A DNA stretch of 64,000 nucleotides, taken from NCBI GenBank assembly GCA_015179025.1, contig WHUX01000035.1, positions 124,001 through 188,000 of the forward strand, written 5' to 3'. Positions 21,586 to 33,170 of this stretch are shown here, piece by piece. The notes beneath the pieces were generated by a model. That model was not told the DNA's origin, did not search any database, and worked only from the letters and a program-made list of their open reading frames with translations. Position 1 is the first letter of the stretch, and the number at the start of each line of letters is the position of its first letter. The DNA comes from Terfezia claveryi (taxonomy: Eukaryota; Ascomycota; Pezizomycetes; Pezizales; Pezizaceae). The translations under genes were made by a program, and so were the position numbers.

Positions 21586-23472
21586 TTAATACTGTCTCGC
21601 GTCCCAATGACACCCAACAGCCCCTCTTTCATCACCTCTCTTCACCATCTCAGGGACATTACATCCCGCTATGGCACCTCTTAGCTCACTCGCCATTGAT
21701 GGAGGCCCACATGCCAACACCTGTGCTCTCCCCCTAATACACTCTCCTCCTATAATTCCCTCGCAATCTCTCCAACTTGAGGGTGGCGGTCTTGTAGCCA
21801 ATCTGTTTCCTCTTCCGCTCCAGTCGATGACACTGAAGATGTCGTTGCCATAGCCCCCTTCTCGGCAGATAGTGTCTGTATCCCAATTTCCTTCTCTATG
21901 TTAATACCTACCAGACATCCCGGTTATGTTCTCCACGGGCCTTGTAGGTGTTGATTCAACCTCTTTTTCCAGCTTACTGCTTGCCCTAGTAATAACTATC
22001 TTGATATGTAAGTGCACCCTGCCAATATTCGCATCCTGTTTCAGTTTATTCAACTCCTCCCTTATCCAATCTACATTCCTTTCCCTCCTCACGATCCACA
22101 CAAAGTCGACGCGCTTTGCAGCGGTCTTCGGCCTGTCTTGCCTCACCTCTATGACGATATTGATTGCAATCGGTAAAGTAAAGCTCACACCAGTACCGCC
22201 CGCAATCAACTGCACATTCTCGGCCCCCTGATCGAGTACATTCGACCTCCCGTACGGGCCGGAGCATACATTGGACATAGGATACTCCACTCCTGCATCC
22301 TTGCAGTACTTTGCCAAACGCTTCGTCTGTCCATCACGGACACGAATTATGTATAGTTGTTCATAGAATATCCCAGTCTCCTCACGGCCTCGGGCGCTGG
22401 CAGGCATGAATGGGTGTGACTCAAAGAGAGACATGGTGGGAAATGTGAGGAAGAAATGCTGACCCGCATCGTACTTGACAGTGGCTTTTGGTAGTCGAAG
22501 GACTAGCGTGTCGATGTTGTCTTCTACATCGTAGTGACGAGAGATGGTGCCCTCAAAGGAGTGAAGCCCGAAGGCCTCACACTCAGAAGAAGCCCAGTTC
22601 ATGTGGATGAAGAAAACTCGGGCATAATGGACGGCCCTGTCGAGGAAGAAGATCACGATACCAGCAATCTTCCCTGGATATCTATGTTAGACCTACGACA
22701 TTTGGAGTAGGAACCGTGAACGTAAACCTATATTCACTCATTTTTGGCCAGTGCCCCCAGCAAGCGCCTAAGAAAAGTATAGCTACTACCTTATGTGTCC
22801 TCCTGAAAAACTCATAGCCCATCTTCTTTCTCACAAGAGATAAGCTGTGTAGGAATAGGTAAGTCACAAGCACTGCCGCACCGATACCCCACTCCAAGGA
22901 GCGCTTCTGCCAGGTGTTCTTATACAGTACTGGTTGAGGCTGATATGTAAACCCAAGCTCCACGGACCATAGAAGAGCGTGAGTAAAGGTAAAGATGAAA
23001 ATACATCTTCCAACCCATCTGTGGAGGGGGTTGAAGTTTTGATACGAGATGCCCGTTATGAGGGAGAAGACATTGTCTCAAGACCCAAGTACGAAAACTA
23101 GTGGTAGTAGGGCAAATGCCAAACAACCTGTATTGGAAGTAATTTGTGTCAGTGAAGAACTCATGATGAGGGAATGTTTCAATTTTCTGGCGATGCAAAC
23201 ATACCAGTTCGATTTCCTACGAACTCATTGAACCCAATTCTGTGCCTAGGTGGCTTAGTCGGGTTAACCCACTCCTTATATGCAATTCCAATGAAACTAA
23301 ACAGAATAGCATAAATAACAAGGAGTAAGACCAATAACACCTGCAGCCTTGTTATGGAAGTATGGATGCCCATAAGTGACTGAGGCAGGAGATGACGCCT
23401 ACAGGAAGCTGACCACACCTGAAATGTTGAGCCTGTGGTTGCGGTAGTTGACTCCTTCTCCTCATCCTTCAT
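21586..23472 (-). pseudogene. FRE-type ferric/cupric reductase, one in-frame stop
   Basis: Exons on the minus strand: 23472-23205, 23127-22728, 22681-21912 and a last exon ending at 21586. The last intron starts at 21911; its acceptor gives an exon start at 21875 or 21860, both in phase. FRE proteins move electrons from NADPH through FAD and haems to reduce extracellular metal. Visible parts: several membrane helices, H-R-W-V-G-R and H-A-L-L-W and later H-K-V-V-A haem-region histidines, an FAD motif H-P-F-M-P-A-S, an NADPH motif G-G-T-G-V-S-F and a C-terminal C-G-P-P. In exon 2 the second transmembrane block reads L-G-S then TGA then D-N-V-F-S (near 23064); family members have Arg there, so CGA has become TGA. 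No splice site avoids it. Otherwise intact: pseudogene, or an error. Confidence 0.85.
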
Positions 23473-23515
23473 TGCCTGTCTTTGTACTTTATTACCTATT
23501 CATCAGGAACGATTT

Positions 23516-23745
23516 ATATGGCGTCCGGACGCCACTATGGGTGCGTCCAGATGACACCGTTCTGTCAATGTCTCCCGTGGCATCCGCTGTCATCCTGTGC
23601 GAAGTCACCCCACCTCTGGCACCTCATGGCGTCCGGATGGCCTTCGTTTCCCTGATGGCGTCTGGATGACCTCCCTTCAGCACAGGGCGTCCGCTTATTG
23701 TCGCCCACACTGTCATGTAGCCTGTCAGGCACATGGGGGAGTAAC
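23516..23745 (+). repeat. Dispersed repeat C, copy 1
   Basis: Rich in the unit TGGCGTCCGGA and related forms. It matches 33560-33800 in inverted orientation, for example GGCGTCCGGACGCCACTATG against the complement near 33770-33795. Not coding as far as I can see. Confidence 0.7.
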
Positions 23746-24173
23746 ATTCAGGAAATACATTGCAACGGCTAGTTGGACATAGTTACAAAGAGTCCCACTC
23801 CCGAAGTGGACACTTCCAAAAATGGACACTTCCAAAATGGACACTTCCTAAAATGGACAACTAGTATCAATAAATCAGAGCGGACTCCTCCAGCCTCGCA
23901 ACAGACATCACTAAGCCCCCAGACCCACCAACCCATACATTAAGTGAACCCCAGCCTGGGTGTGCTACCGTCAACTACCATCAACTATGGAGTTCTCTCT
24001 CCGTATCCTGCAGTGGCCCCGATTTTATGATAGAACATTAAGCTAACAATTGACCCACAGTTCTTGGTCCTTGTCCTCGCACACCCTCCCTAACAGGAAG
24101 CAGCCACTGACATTAACGATTTGCTATAATACTAAACCTCTCTCCCCAGTCAACAAGTAACGTCAAAACCACC

Positions 24174-24793
24174 ATGTCCTCCTCTTCCATCCTTGGGTAT
24201 TTAACAGGCACTGGGATAGATGCACTCCAAGTCCCTGAGATTAGAAAACATCTCAAAACCCCGGTCACGTATAAGCGTACCAAAGGGATAATGGTGGAAG
24301 CTCGTCGTGCGAATAAGCAAGACAATGAAGTGTGCCATCCAACCTACATTACCGACCGAACTGGGCGGCTCCTTTCACCGCGGTATTGATTAACACTGGC
24401 ATCATTGTGATGAGATAACCCCACCCTCTCTATGTTGTTGGTAGAATCAATAGCAAAAACTATATCTACACTGAATGGTATATGACGGAGAAAGATTGGT
24501 ATCAAGTATACAGTGGACATCCGACTGATGAGTTTATAGGTTATCCGTCCATAAGTGAGGTGGTCAAGTCTGGGTTGCTTATTACTGCCGAAGTGATAGG
24601 GTTGTTAGATGGTCAGGACGGTAGGGCAGAGATTAAAACACCATCGGGTCTGAAGAAGACAATGTGGGCACTTGAGGACAGGTTGTTAACAGAGGAGGGG
24701 CCAGCAATCGGACCACAAATTTTGGCTATCTATTGCAGCACTGAGTTATTTAGTATTATTGCCACATGGATTTTCATTTGCGCCTTGGTTTAG
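24174..24793 (+). CDS. Hypothetical protein, two exons
   Basis: Join of 24174-24382 and 24445-24793, 185 aa if spliced through the 62-nt intron (donor GTATTG, acceptor GGTAG). Both exon frames end exactly at those sites and the phases match. No domain recognised. Residues such as W-Y-Q-V-Y-S-G-H-P-T-D-E-F-I-G give an ordinary soluble composition, and the last 20 residues are hydrophobic (F-S-I-I-A-T-W-I-F-I). It could be a real small gene or a chance pair of ORFs. The start at 24174 is the first ATG of the frame. Confidence 0.4.
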
Positions 24794-26140
24794 TTATTTA
24801 ATTAATAAAAAGATAAATAAAAACGTGGTTAAGAACGCTCCCCTCGCCACCCTAATGGCCTTGCTGCCGCCCCACTGCTCCCTCCGCCGCTGCATGCTCC
24901 CTCTACCACCTATAATATATGGGTTGGTCATCACATATAGCAAGTGAGGAAGTGAGGCACTTACTTTTATCAGTTATATGAGCAAGAAATCAAAAAAGGA
25001 AGAAGTATGTAAATCAGAGTTATCTGGATCATCCTCCAGAGGCTTCTCTTAGTCAACCTATCTAGCTCATTTATGAATCGATGTTGCAAAGCCCTAGGTG
25101 CAGCACCCTGCTCGTCGTGCTGCTGCTGCTGCTGCCTCTTGTTGTGATTTTTGTACTTGATTTTCTCTATAAGTCATGGATTGGTCAATGCAATATTGGA
25201 TGACCCTTTCGGCTTAACCCCTACTAGTACCTGGCTCAATAGATCTCTGCAATGCTGCATTAAGATCAATATCTCTATTCAGGGTTTTCTTTGTGTTCAC
25301 GTGTGCTGTATGGTACAGTATAGCCGATATGGCAAAAATGATGCAGATAAGGTAAATGTAGATAGGATGTCAGAAAGGAGCTATAGAGGATGTTGAGCAT
25401 GATTATTGTGCTATGAGTTGTACATATCGGCTATCAATGGATAGGTACGACAGGGTGTTCACAGCTTTTCTTTTTCAGCTTTTAAATTAGTCACTGCAAC
25501 ATTGTCTAAATGAGGGAACGTACCGAATTCAGTGAATCCGCTGAACACTTACTTGCGTGAACGTTTGTTTCTTTACTCCTAGAGGAGAGTGTAGAGAGCA
25601 ACTGTATGAATAAATGGTATGGATGGCATAACACTTAGGCCAAAGATTGGAATTTCTTCTTTCTGACATGAGATTTCACTTTTCTATTTTCTTATTCATC
25701 TTGCATCCTTCCTATATGGTCCTCAAATGCTTTCTCAATGCTGGATCCAAAATTGGACCCTGCTGTCACATGTTCTATGAATGTCCAAATTTGGAATTGT
25801 TCCATTTTCGGCTCAGTTCTTATTCTATATAACTCTACTGTATCTGATGCTAAATACTCTGCCTCCACCGGAAACTCTGTACCATAACTAGATCAAAATA
25901 AGATGACTATGAGCACTATTATATTCCTCTCTGCATTTATTATCGCCTTCCTATTCTATGGAGTTTACAGCACCAATCCTGCGCCTCGGTCCGACACAAT
26001 CGATGCTGGGAGACCATGGTACAGATGACGCTCGATACAAGCATGTCATTCGGATGGAGGGGAATATGCTTATAACCAATATATTCTTATATCACAAGAA
26101 ATTGAGCAAATATGGAATAAAGTCGGAAAAGTTGCAGAAT
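24794..26140. other. Intergenic region without recognised gene
   Basis: Holds a short (GCT)n tract near 25120-25135. ORFs here are short and featureless. Confidence 0.55.
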
Positions 26141-26211
26141 AGCATCATGAATATAACAGGAGCAGATAAGAGACAAATAAAAAGATATACAGAAGTACAG
26201 GGGCGAAAATC

Positions 26212-26568
26212 TCAAGAGGAGGAAGAGATAGGAGTTCCGAGAGGACCCAAAAAGTCAGTGATCCTCCGCTGAACATGTTGAGACCGGCGCTGAATTTCAA
26301 GAGTCTCGATCCGTTTTTTCTCACGCTTGAGCACATCCTGCAGCTCGTTGATGTTGGCTGTTGGTGCAGCTTGAAGTGAGAAGAGGAGCAAGCCTTCAAT
26401 ATATGCTAACGCTTCATGCGGAGTAACAGGAGGACGTATTGCTAGCGAAACCTCAGCATCTGGCTCATCAGCTTCATTAGGAATATAGGCTGCCAAAATT
26501 CCGTTCTCAATATCACTAATTGGATCTTCCACGGTTTCATTTGGTGGATCGATAAATTGGCTTTTCAC
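26212..26568 (-). pseudogene. C-terminal fragment of a pogo-type transposase, copy 1
   Basis: The minus-strand ORF contains A-L-A-Y-I-E-G-L-L-L-F-S-L-Q, then L-Q-D-V-L-K-R-E and Q-H-V-Q-R-R-I-T-D-F-L. This Glu/Arg-rich tail is typical of one fungal DDE_1 transposase group. A related fragment lies at 43950-44288. No catalytic domain is attached. Confidence 0.6.
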
Positions 26569-26674
26569 TTTCTGACCATGGCTGCCGAGTATGAGAAGCC
26601 ATAACGTATAAATTGGCTGGAACGGTCGGGGTCGAGACTACAAATTGGCGATTGAGCAGTTCTCTATATTATTG

Positions 26675-26689
26675 TAGTCTGGTTGGCAC
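26675..26689 (+). repeat. Micro-insertion core G without flanking repeat
   Basis: Perfect 15-bp core TAGTCTGGTTGGCAC, but flanks ATATTATTG and GGGTTATTT do not match. It lies at the edge of a gypsy fragment, so a rearrangement may have separated the repeats. Confidence 0.75.
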
Positions 26690-26719
26690 GGGTTATTTGT
26701 TATCGATAAGCGTCTCCTT

Positions 26720-27480
26720 GTAGCTTAGTGTATCTCTAGATATAAGCATATGTATGGTGACTAAGCGAAAAACATAATAATATTGTTCAAGTAGAGGGTA
26801 CCTAGCCAGCTCAGGGGCTGAACAGCTGTCCCGGCAGGGCACTACATGCCTCATTTTCGTCAGGCGGTCCACTATTATTAGAATGGCGTTGAATCCCGAG
26901 TCTTCAGGCAGTCCAGTCACGAAGTCCATGGTTAGGTGCTGCCAGGGCTTGTCAGGGATCTCCAAGGGTTTCAGGGTGCCATAAGGGGCATGTCGCGTTG
27001 GTTTGGCCCTTCTCAGACATGGCAATTCCTTATGTAACGCTCCACGTCCTTTCGCTAGTCGATCCATGTGCATTGCCTGCTTAAGAGTTCTAACGTCTTA
27101 GCTACTCCCGGGTGGCCCGCAGCCAAGGTGTCATGGTGCTCTTTGATCAGCAGCAGTCTCAGTTCATCATTTGCTGGTATGTAGAGGCGGTCGAGGTGGT
27201 AGAGCAGGCCATTCTGGATGGTACACTCTGCCAGGGAGATCTTAGCATGTCGTCGTTGGTTGGACTCCAGGGCTACAATCATGTCTTTGACTAGGGCGTC
27301 TGTTTCATAGGCCTCTCGAAGGCCTTCAACCTCGGCAAGATCCTCAGCGAGGCTGTTATGAACCTTAACTAAAGGAGTTACCAATAGTAGTGAGGGCGAG
27401 ACTTCTACGGGTGTTGGGTACGTTGGGAGTAATTGGGGATATGTGATGTTCAAGTGGCGGACAAGGGCGGAGCCTCTGAG
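26720..27480 (-). pseudogene. Ty3/gypsy integrase fragment
   Basis: Minus strand. An H-H-D-T-L-A-A-G-H-P-G-V-A-K-T zinc-finger start lies near 27120, then L-R-R-A-K-P-T-R-H-A-P-Y-G, then H-L-T-M-D-F-V-T-G-L-P-E-D with the first core Asp, then D-R-L-T-K-M-R-H. A frame change separates the two halves near 27060, and the second core Asp and the Glu are missing beyond 26760. The upstream part recalls the RNase H/integrase linker. Confidence 0.85.
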
Positions 27481-27489
27481 TATCTGATG

Positions 27490-27718
27490 GCTGTAAAGGG
27501 TGTACAGGGTCTAAAATAGGCCAGCATACGACCATAGTCAAAGCGACCACTGGAGCCCAAAATGGGAGGTAATAGAGCTCCAGAGCGATTAGCGACCTCT
27601 CCGGGGGGTGCTGTGGATGCTCTAGAGGAGAGTTCAACTCGGGGAGATTGTGGAGAGCATAGATGGGGTGGATTTTGCTGATTGAGAGCTCCCGGAATTG
27701 CTTATTTAGGGCGGCTAG
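27490..27718 (+). repeat. Dispersed repeat B, copy 1
   Basis: Related to 30110-30376 in the same orientation (blocks such as GAGCTCCAGAGCGATT against GAGCTTCTAGAGCTATT). It abuts the intact pogo element inserted at its right edge. Confidence 0.55.
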
Positions 27719-27720
27719 TA

Positions 27721-29580
27721 CCGGGAAAACTGGTGAATAAGAGACCATGTCGGTTTTTGAGACATCTGCAAGCCACCATGCAACTGGGCGAGATCTCAAC
27801 ATGACAAGTTGGCAACACGGTCAACACAGTAGTTAGGAGGAAAAGGAAAAATGTAAGTACGTATTATCGACATTATCGGATTAAAGTTCAATATTCCAAT
27901 ACCCAATAATGTCTACAATTCTAAGCTCAGCTACTAAGTCCACCCGACCAGGGCCTAAGGGCAAATCTACTTCTCTACAACCTAGGAGTGTCAATTCTCT
28001 GAACCGGAGGTTACGGAGTAGCAGAAGAAAGTCATATACAAGAGAGTTTAAACTCAAGGCATTAAGCATGCTCCAAAAGTCCCGTATAGATCCGAAAACA
28101 GGAGCAAAGATACCAGCAAGCATAGGATGTAGGTGCCAAATGGACTCAGTTAATATAGGCATTGGCTGATATAATTGGAAGGGGTCTCTCGAGAGCTTAA
28201 TATTACAAAGCCAATGCTACTGCGCTGGAAGGAGCAGGAAGCTAAAATAGTAGCAGCACGGAAAGGTTCGAGGCAGGTAGAAAGGCCGCCTAAAGGTGTT
28301 TGGCATGAGATGGAGGCAGTGCTACATACTCGCTTTATAGCTATTCGGAAGCAAGGAAAGCCTGTAGGACAGCGTTGGTTTATACGAGAAGGAAAGAAGA
28401 TATTTGAAGAGCGAGAGGAAGTTAGAGTGGATGCTGCAAATAAGAAGCGTTATCCATGTACATTCTCTAATGGGTGGTTTGAAGGGTTTTGTGAGCGATG
28501 GAGCATTTCATGGCGGGTAAAAACCAAAGTTGGACAAGATGCTCCGGATGATAAGGCAAAGGCAATACAAACCTTTCTACAAGAAATACGACGAAAATCT
28601 CAACCACCAGCAAGATCTCAACAACACAATCGATTCCCACCTCAATATATCTATAACATGGACCAGACACCATTACCTTTTGAGTTCCTACAAAATCGTA
28701 CATTTGATACTAAAGGCACAACTACTGTCTTCATTCACACTGAGCATACCTCTTGGACAAAACGACAAGCAACTCTCATGATCACTGCCTGTGCTGATGG
28801 AGAACTCCGATGTAAGCCAATCTTGGTATTCCATGGCAGTTCTACTGTTGAGCAGCAGCCTCGGAAAGAAGAACGAAAGAAATACCATCCTGGTGTTACG
28901 GTCTTCTTCAATTCTACAGCATATAGTAATGAAGAGATTACTATGAAATGGATTCAGCATGATATTTGCGGAACTACCTCTTCTACATTAGAGCTACCGC
29001 AACCTGAACGCTTAGTAGTATTGGATGTTTTTAGTGGTCAAAAAACTAAGAAGGTCCTGAATGCTATGAAAGAGCGACATATCATTCCAGTATATATTCC
29101 AGATGGCTGTACAGGATATGTTCAGCCTATGGATACAATTCTTAACAAGCTAGTTAAGGATAAAATTGCGGATATTTTAGAGGAAAAGTTGGAAGCAGTT
29201 GGGGAAACAGATGAGAGTGTTGGTTGTCGATGCATTCTCATAACTGAAGCAGTTGGACAAGCATGGCTTTGGTTACATACAGAGAAAAAAGAGAGTATCA
29301 TTAAGTCTTTTAAACAGGCAGGTATTTCTTTATCTCCTGATGGGACTGAAGATACAAAGCTTTATGTGCGTGGCCTCCCAGATATTACGGTAGGGCCATG
29401 GCAGATAGATGATGCGTTGGGGTCTGATGAAGAGGTTGAGTATATAGTGGAGGCTACAGACGGTGTTCATGTAGAGCCCCCTGTCTAAGCAACAGATTCA
29501 GGTAGAATTAGTATTAGTGCGCTTTGTAATTAGAAATGTCTCAAAAACCGACATGGTCTCTTATTCACCAGTTTTCCCGG
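27721..29580 (+). mobile_element. Apparently intact pogo/Fot1-type transposon
   Basis: 1860 bp between TA dinucleotides (27719-27720 and 29581-29582), the target duplication expected of Tc1/mariner/pogo elements. Terminal inverted repeats are perfect over 45 bp and begin CCGGGAAAACTGGTGAATAA. It contains one spliced transposase gene without lesions. It lies in a patchwork of older repeats. A 138-bp MITE with nearly the same ends lies at 49595-49732. Confidence 0.92.
27909..29488 (+). CDS. pogo/Fot1-type DDE transposase, two exons
   Basis: Join of 27909-28128 and 28182-29488, 508 aa. The 53-nt intron has a GTAGGT donor, a GCTGAT branch site and a GGAAG acceptor; phases close. The N-terminal part has a helix-turn-helix with R-R-K-S-Y-T-R-E-F-K-L-K-A, then V-S-R-E-L-N-I-T-K-P. 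A CENP-B-like second DNA-binding part has F-S-N-G-W-F-E-G-F-C-E-R-W. The catalytic domain shows Y-N-M-D-Q-T-P-L (first Asp), L-V-V-L-D-V-F-S-G (second) and G-Y-V-Q-P-M-D-T-I (third), the DDD triad of this superfamily. There are no internal stops, and the flanking inverted repeats are perfect, so this copy may be active. Confidence 0.88.
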
Positions 29581-30109
29581 TACGCCGAGTTGAGATCCTG
29601 CTATTTTGTAATTTTGCACGCTTTACCTTCACCAATGATTTGCCATGGATAGAGGCAGCAGTTATGGGCCTCCCCCTGCAGAAGCGTCTCCAGTCACATT
29701 TCATGATATCCCTGATTCCTACTATATTCACAACTATGGAAATAGCTACGCTCTACAACATGGTTACCCTTACTTACCGTCAAAATAACCTAATACCTAA
29801 TACCCAATATCCATCCCTTCTAGTACGACCTCTCTGAAGAACCCCCCCTCTCCTTCTCATCCTGCTCCCACTCCCTTCTAGGCTAGATGTTGCGTGGATG
29901 AGCCTAAAACTACTAGGAAGTCTTAATTTAGTATCTATCTATTTTGATGTTCAAAAAGCTTCTAGGGTAGCAATCTATGATACAGCAAAACTGTATGTTA
30001 TCGAATCAAGCCACTTATTGCAGCAAAATGAATATTTTTGAGTATTTACTACATTTCCTTAATTTATGCTACTGTAAACCCCTCACCCTCAACCCTCCCT
30101 TACCACAGC

Positions 30110-30376
30110 ATTTTCAGCCACTACGGCGAGACTCCCAATCCCTCTGGGAGCCCCAATACTTCCCCCTTTGGACTTCAAGAATGGTGTGGCGTAGGTACTG
30201 TATTCGTACAATATAATAGAGGTGGGGGAGTAGTTAATGGGAGGGGAGATATTCTTGAAGCGGGGGGGTATTAGAGCTTCTAGAGCTATTGGAGACCTTT
30301 CAGTGGTGGCTGAGGATGCTTGGGAGAGAGTATTACAGCAGATTGGGGTATGGGGGTTTAAAATAGCATAGATCAA
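30110..30376 (+). repeat. Dispersed repeat B, copy 2
   Basis: Diverged copy of the 27490-27718 repeat. No coding evidence. Confidence 0.5.
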
Positions 30377-30726
30377 GGAAATTTACTTAAATTCTGAAAA
30401 TGGTTCATTTTTCAGTGGTGAGCGCCTTGTTTTGATAGACGACGGTTTCCTGTATTGTAGGTTTCTGCCCTGAAAGCTGTTTTATCATGAATATAGATGC
30501 TAGGTAATGGCCCTCTCGTGGTCACGGGTTCACCCGCGTGATACTCACCCTAGAGGGGGTTTCGGGTATAACGGGGTTCATATTGGGGGAAGGCGGGTAT
30601 AGGGGTATTGAATTGAATATGGGGTGTGTGAGGGTAACCATGTTGTACAGCGTAGTTGTTTTCATAGCATTCAGGCAGCATAAAGCTCTCGCGGTCTAAC
30701 GTTCCATATATCACGTGCTACACTGC

Positions 30727-30746
30727 AGGGGGGGGGGGGGGGGGGC
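30727..30746 (+). repeat. Poly-G run
   Basis: About 18-19 consecutive G. Strong quadruplex potential and also a place where sequence length may be wrong. Confidence 0.8.
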
Positions 30747-30876
30747 AAGGCTGGACACTAAACGTTGATTGGATACTTTTGGTCGAGCAAGGGTAATTAT
30801 TCTAGCACCTAACGTTAAAGCAAATATAAAACTACATAACCCCACCGTAAAACAAAAAAGCTATTCTTAATGTCCT

Positions 30877-31060
30877 TGAAAGGACATGTGACAACACTAC
30901 CAAGTTACCCGATCTGGTCATTAGATAGTTGACAGGATCCTAGTCTGGTTACAGGATCCGTAAGGTTAAAACGTTCGGATCCACCATGATCTGTTCTCCC
31001 TTCTCTACACACATCACGAATACATCGTAGGATCATCATACTTCAGACCTTCTAGTCCTT
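30877..31060 (+). repeat. LTR-like repeat F, copy 1, carrying micro-insertion H
   Basis: 30877-30934 (TGAAAGGACATGTGACAACA onward) and 31029-31055 match 42966-43024 and 43052-43077. Micro-insertion H: repeat ACAGGATCC at 30932-30940 and 30951-30959 around core TAGTCTGGTT at 30941-30950. Confidence 0.75.
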
Positions 31061-31129
31061 CTCAATCAGCCCCACGCTTCAATCCATGCCGTTCATCGCT
31101 ATGTATTCCTAATGCTATCAGCCAGGTTT

Positions 31130-31711
31130 TTAACTTAAAATCGGACAGAACAACCTTCGAATCTGACCTGACATCTCCTTCACGTGACGTACAACCTCCC
31201 TCAGCCGTTGTTCACCCTCAGCCGTCATCAGCTCGAGGTTCCAGCGCGCTGCGGGAGCTGTGTCACTAGTGACATTTTGGTCGATTGGGATCGCATTAGG
31301 TGTAATGCGCCGGGTCTCTTTGTTCCATGAATAAATACAGAGCCTCGTGCCTATGGCACTGACTCCGTACATTATGGGTATTTGGACATCATCAAACAAA
31401 ATTCGGAACCGTTCACGCATTTGCAGATCCGCCGCTTCCCGAGAAGAATTGTGCTGAAGATATCCTGCAGGCTTGATCTCCAAAAAAAAAACAGGGTGAT
31501 CGTTGTGCCTAACAATGAAAACTGTAGTAAAGTCGACGGCAGTTTTAGAGAGTTCCGAACACTTGTATAGGGGAACCACCATGAAATCTTCTGCTTTCGA
31601 AAACAGGTCGTTCAGGAGTCCATTGTAGGGACCATAGAACTTTGACTCATCGAATTCCCCTTGTGGTAAAGCAGTTGCAAATTGTTTGCGGGTGTGAGCA
31701 TCCCACGCCAT
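31130..31711 (-). CDS. Intact ORF with PD-(D/E)XK nuclease-like motif
   Basis: 193 aa, single exon, starting M-A-W-D-A-H-T-R-K-Q-F. The central part reads D-F-T-T-V-F-I-V-R-H-N-D then H-P-V-F-F-L-E-I-K-P: an Asp on one strand and E-x-K on the next, separated by about 15 residues, as in PD-(D/E)XK restriction-endonuclease-like folds. Then Q-M-R-E-R-F, G-V-S-A-I-G-T-R-L-C and D-T-A-P-A-A-R-W. I recall similar stand-alone proteins of unknown role in repeat-rich fungi. It has no nearby host-gene partner and lies among transposons, so it may belong to a mobile element, but the frame is undamaged. Function not established. Confidence 0.65.
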   Translation of the reverse strand: MAWDAHTRKQFATALPQGEFDESKFYGPYNGLLNDLFSKAEDFMVVPLYKCSELSKTAVDFTTVFIVRHNDHPVFFLEIKPAGYLQHNSSREAADLQMRERFRILFDDVQIPIMYGVSAIGTRLCIYSWNKETRRITPNAIPIDQNVTSDTAPAARWNLELMTAEGEQRLREVVRHVKEMSGQIRRLFCPILS

Positions 31712-31831
31712 GACTAGCTATTGAATCATCCGTTAGTGAACAGCATTTTATTTGGGTAATCACCAGACACCGTAAATGTGGATAATACTCCTACGTTCGT
31801 TTCCTCCTATCGTGCGGGAGTAGTGAGCGAG

Positions 31832-32020
31832 ATGAAACGGTTAGATGAGAAACGGGAGATCAAATGGTCAATCTTCAGTCGAGAAAAGAGTCTCGAGACT
31901 GATAGAGCAAGAGTCGCGAGACTGGTAGAGAACCCAAGTACTGGTAGAAAACCCAAGCCGAGGTGAAACGGTAGATGAGAAACGGGAGATGAAATGGCCA
32001 ATCTTCAGTCGAGAAAAGAG
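31832..32020 (+). repeat. Direct repeat of about 60 bp
   Basis: 31832-31891 and 31962-32020 are nearly identical (both contain CAATCTTCAGTCGAGAAAAG). They lie upstream of the nuclease-like ORF on its 5' side. Confidence 0.8.
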
Positions 32021-32944
32021 ACTCTTATATAGAGAAAAACCAACCATCCGCCAAGCCCGACAAATTTCCATTTCAAGCAATTCTAACTTCAGTAAGTAGC
32101 CATCAGGACCATTACTACCTACATATCAACCAAAACCTACTTCCTTGGCGAAAGTGGGCGATTGCACGTACATGTGCCGAACATCTGAGGCATACCGGTC
32201 TATGGAACGTCATATATGTGATGCGTATGTGGGCCTGTCATGTGGGTCATTTAAGGTTTGGGGCATACATGAAGTTCCTTGGCGAATATTGAATCGAACC
32301 TGTGAATTACAAATTAGAGTACAGAGTACTGATATGCAATAACGAGATGTTGTCGCTCGCTACGCTCGCGAACTGCACTCTAACACCCGCAATGCATATA
32401 ATTCAAACTCGCTGCCACAATCCCGCCTGCCTATATTCATGTTCACAATGTTCAATCTCAATCTCGCTAAGTTAAATTGGCCTGGAAATGAGGAGTTTAT
32501 TGATTTATAGAACATTATCAACTTTGTATGTTAAAACAAATCTTGCCATGCTCAATCGCACCATATTAAATGTTCACCACGCTCCCCGACTGGCTAAATT
32601 ACCGCCAGACTGAATGTTGACAAATCACCGTCCATATAAGCTCAAAGCCACTGTCCAAACCACTTTAGATGTCAAGATCCAAATTGTTCTACAGTAGATA
32701 CCAATGTCTTTTTTTTTCTTTTTTCTTGAAGTCTATACCTAAGGCTATTAGACGGCCCCGTTCCCTGCTCTTCAAGACTGGTATACTGACGGCACCCCAC
32801 ACGTACCCTCACAACATATGCCCTGTGTGTCATGTGCCACCAAATTCTTGCTGCCCCCCATGTCTCGTGTGCGTCTCATGCACGACCTCAAAATATATGC
32901 ACTGCCTCCACACTATTGGGAAAACAAATCTCCGGAACAGCATA

Positions 32945-33170
32945 TCGGCCGCCTAGATATCCGCGTCCATGTGAGCCTAGAATTCACTGTCAAAATGAGC
33001 CTAGTATCCGCGAGCAAAACAGCCTGGATATTCGCATCCATATTAGCCTCGAATTCACTATCTCCATGAGCCCAGTATCTTCGTGCAAACAGCCTGGATA
33101 TTCGCATCCATATTACCTCAAATTCATCGTCCAAATGAGCCTAGTATCCGCGAGCGAAACAGCCTGAATA
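32945..33170 (+). repeat. Minisatellite, about 70-75 bp period
   Basis: About three diverged units, each with ATTCGCATCCATATTAGCCT-like and GAGCCTAGTATCCGCGAGC-like parts. Not a CRISPR: units are contiguous and diverged. Confidence 0.75.

Noticed and set aside
32945..33170. CRISPR-like array
   Set aside because: Contiguous, diverged minisatellite units without unique spacers, in a eukaryotic context. The same holds for the 21-bp array at 38845.
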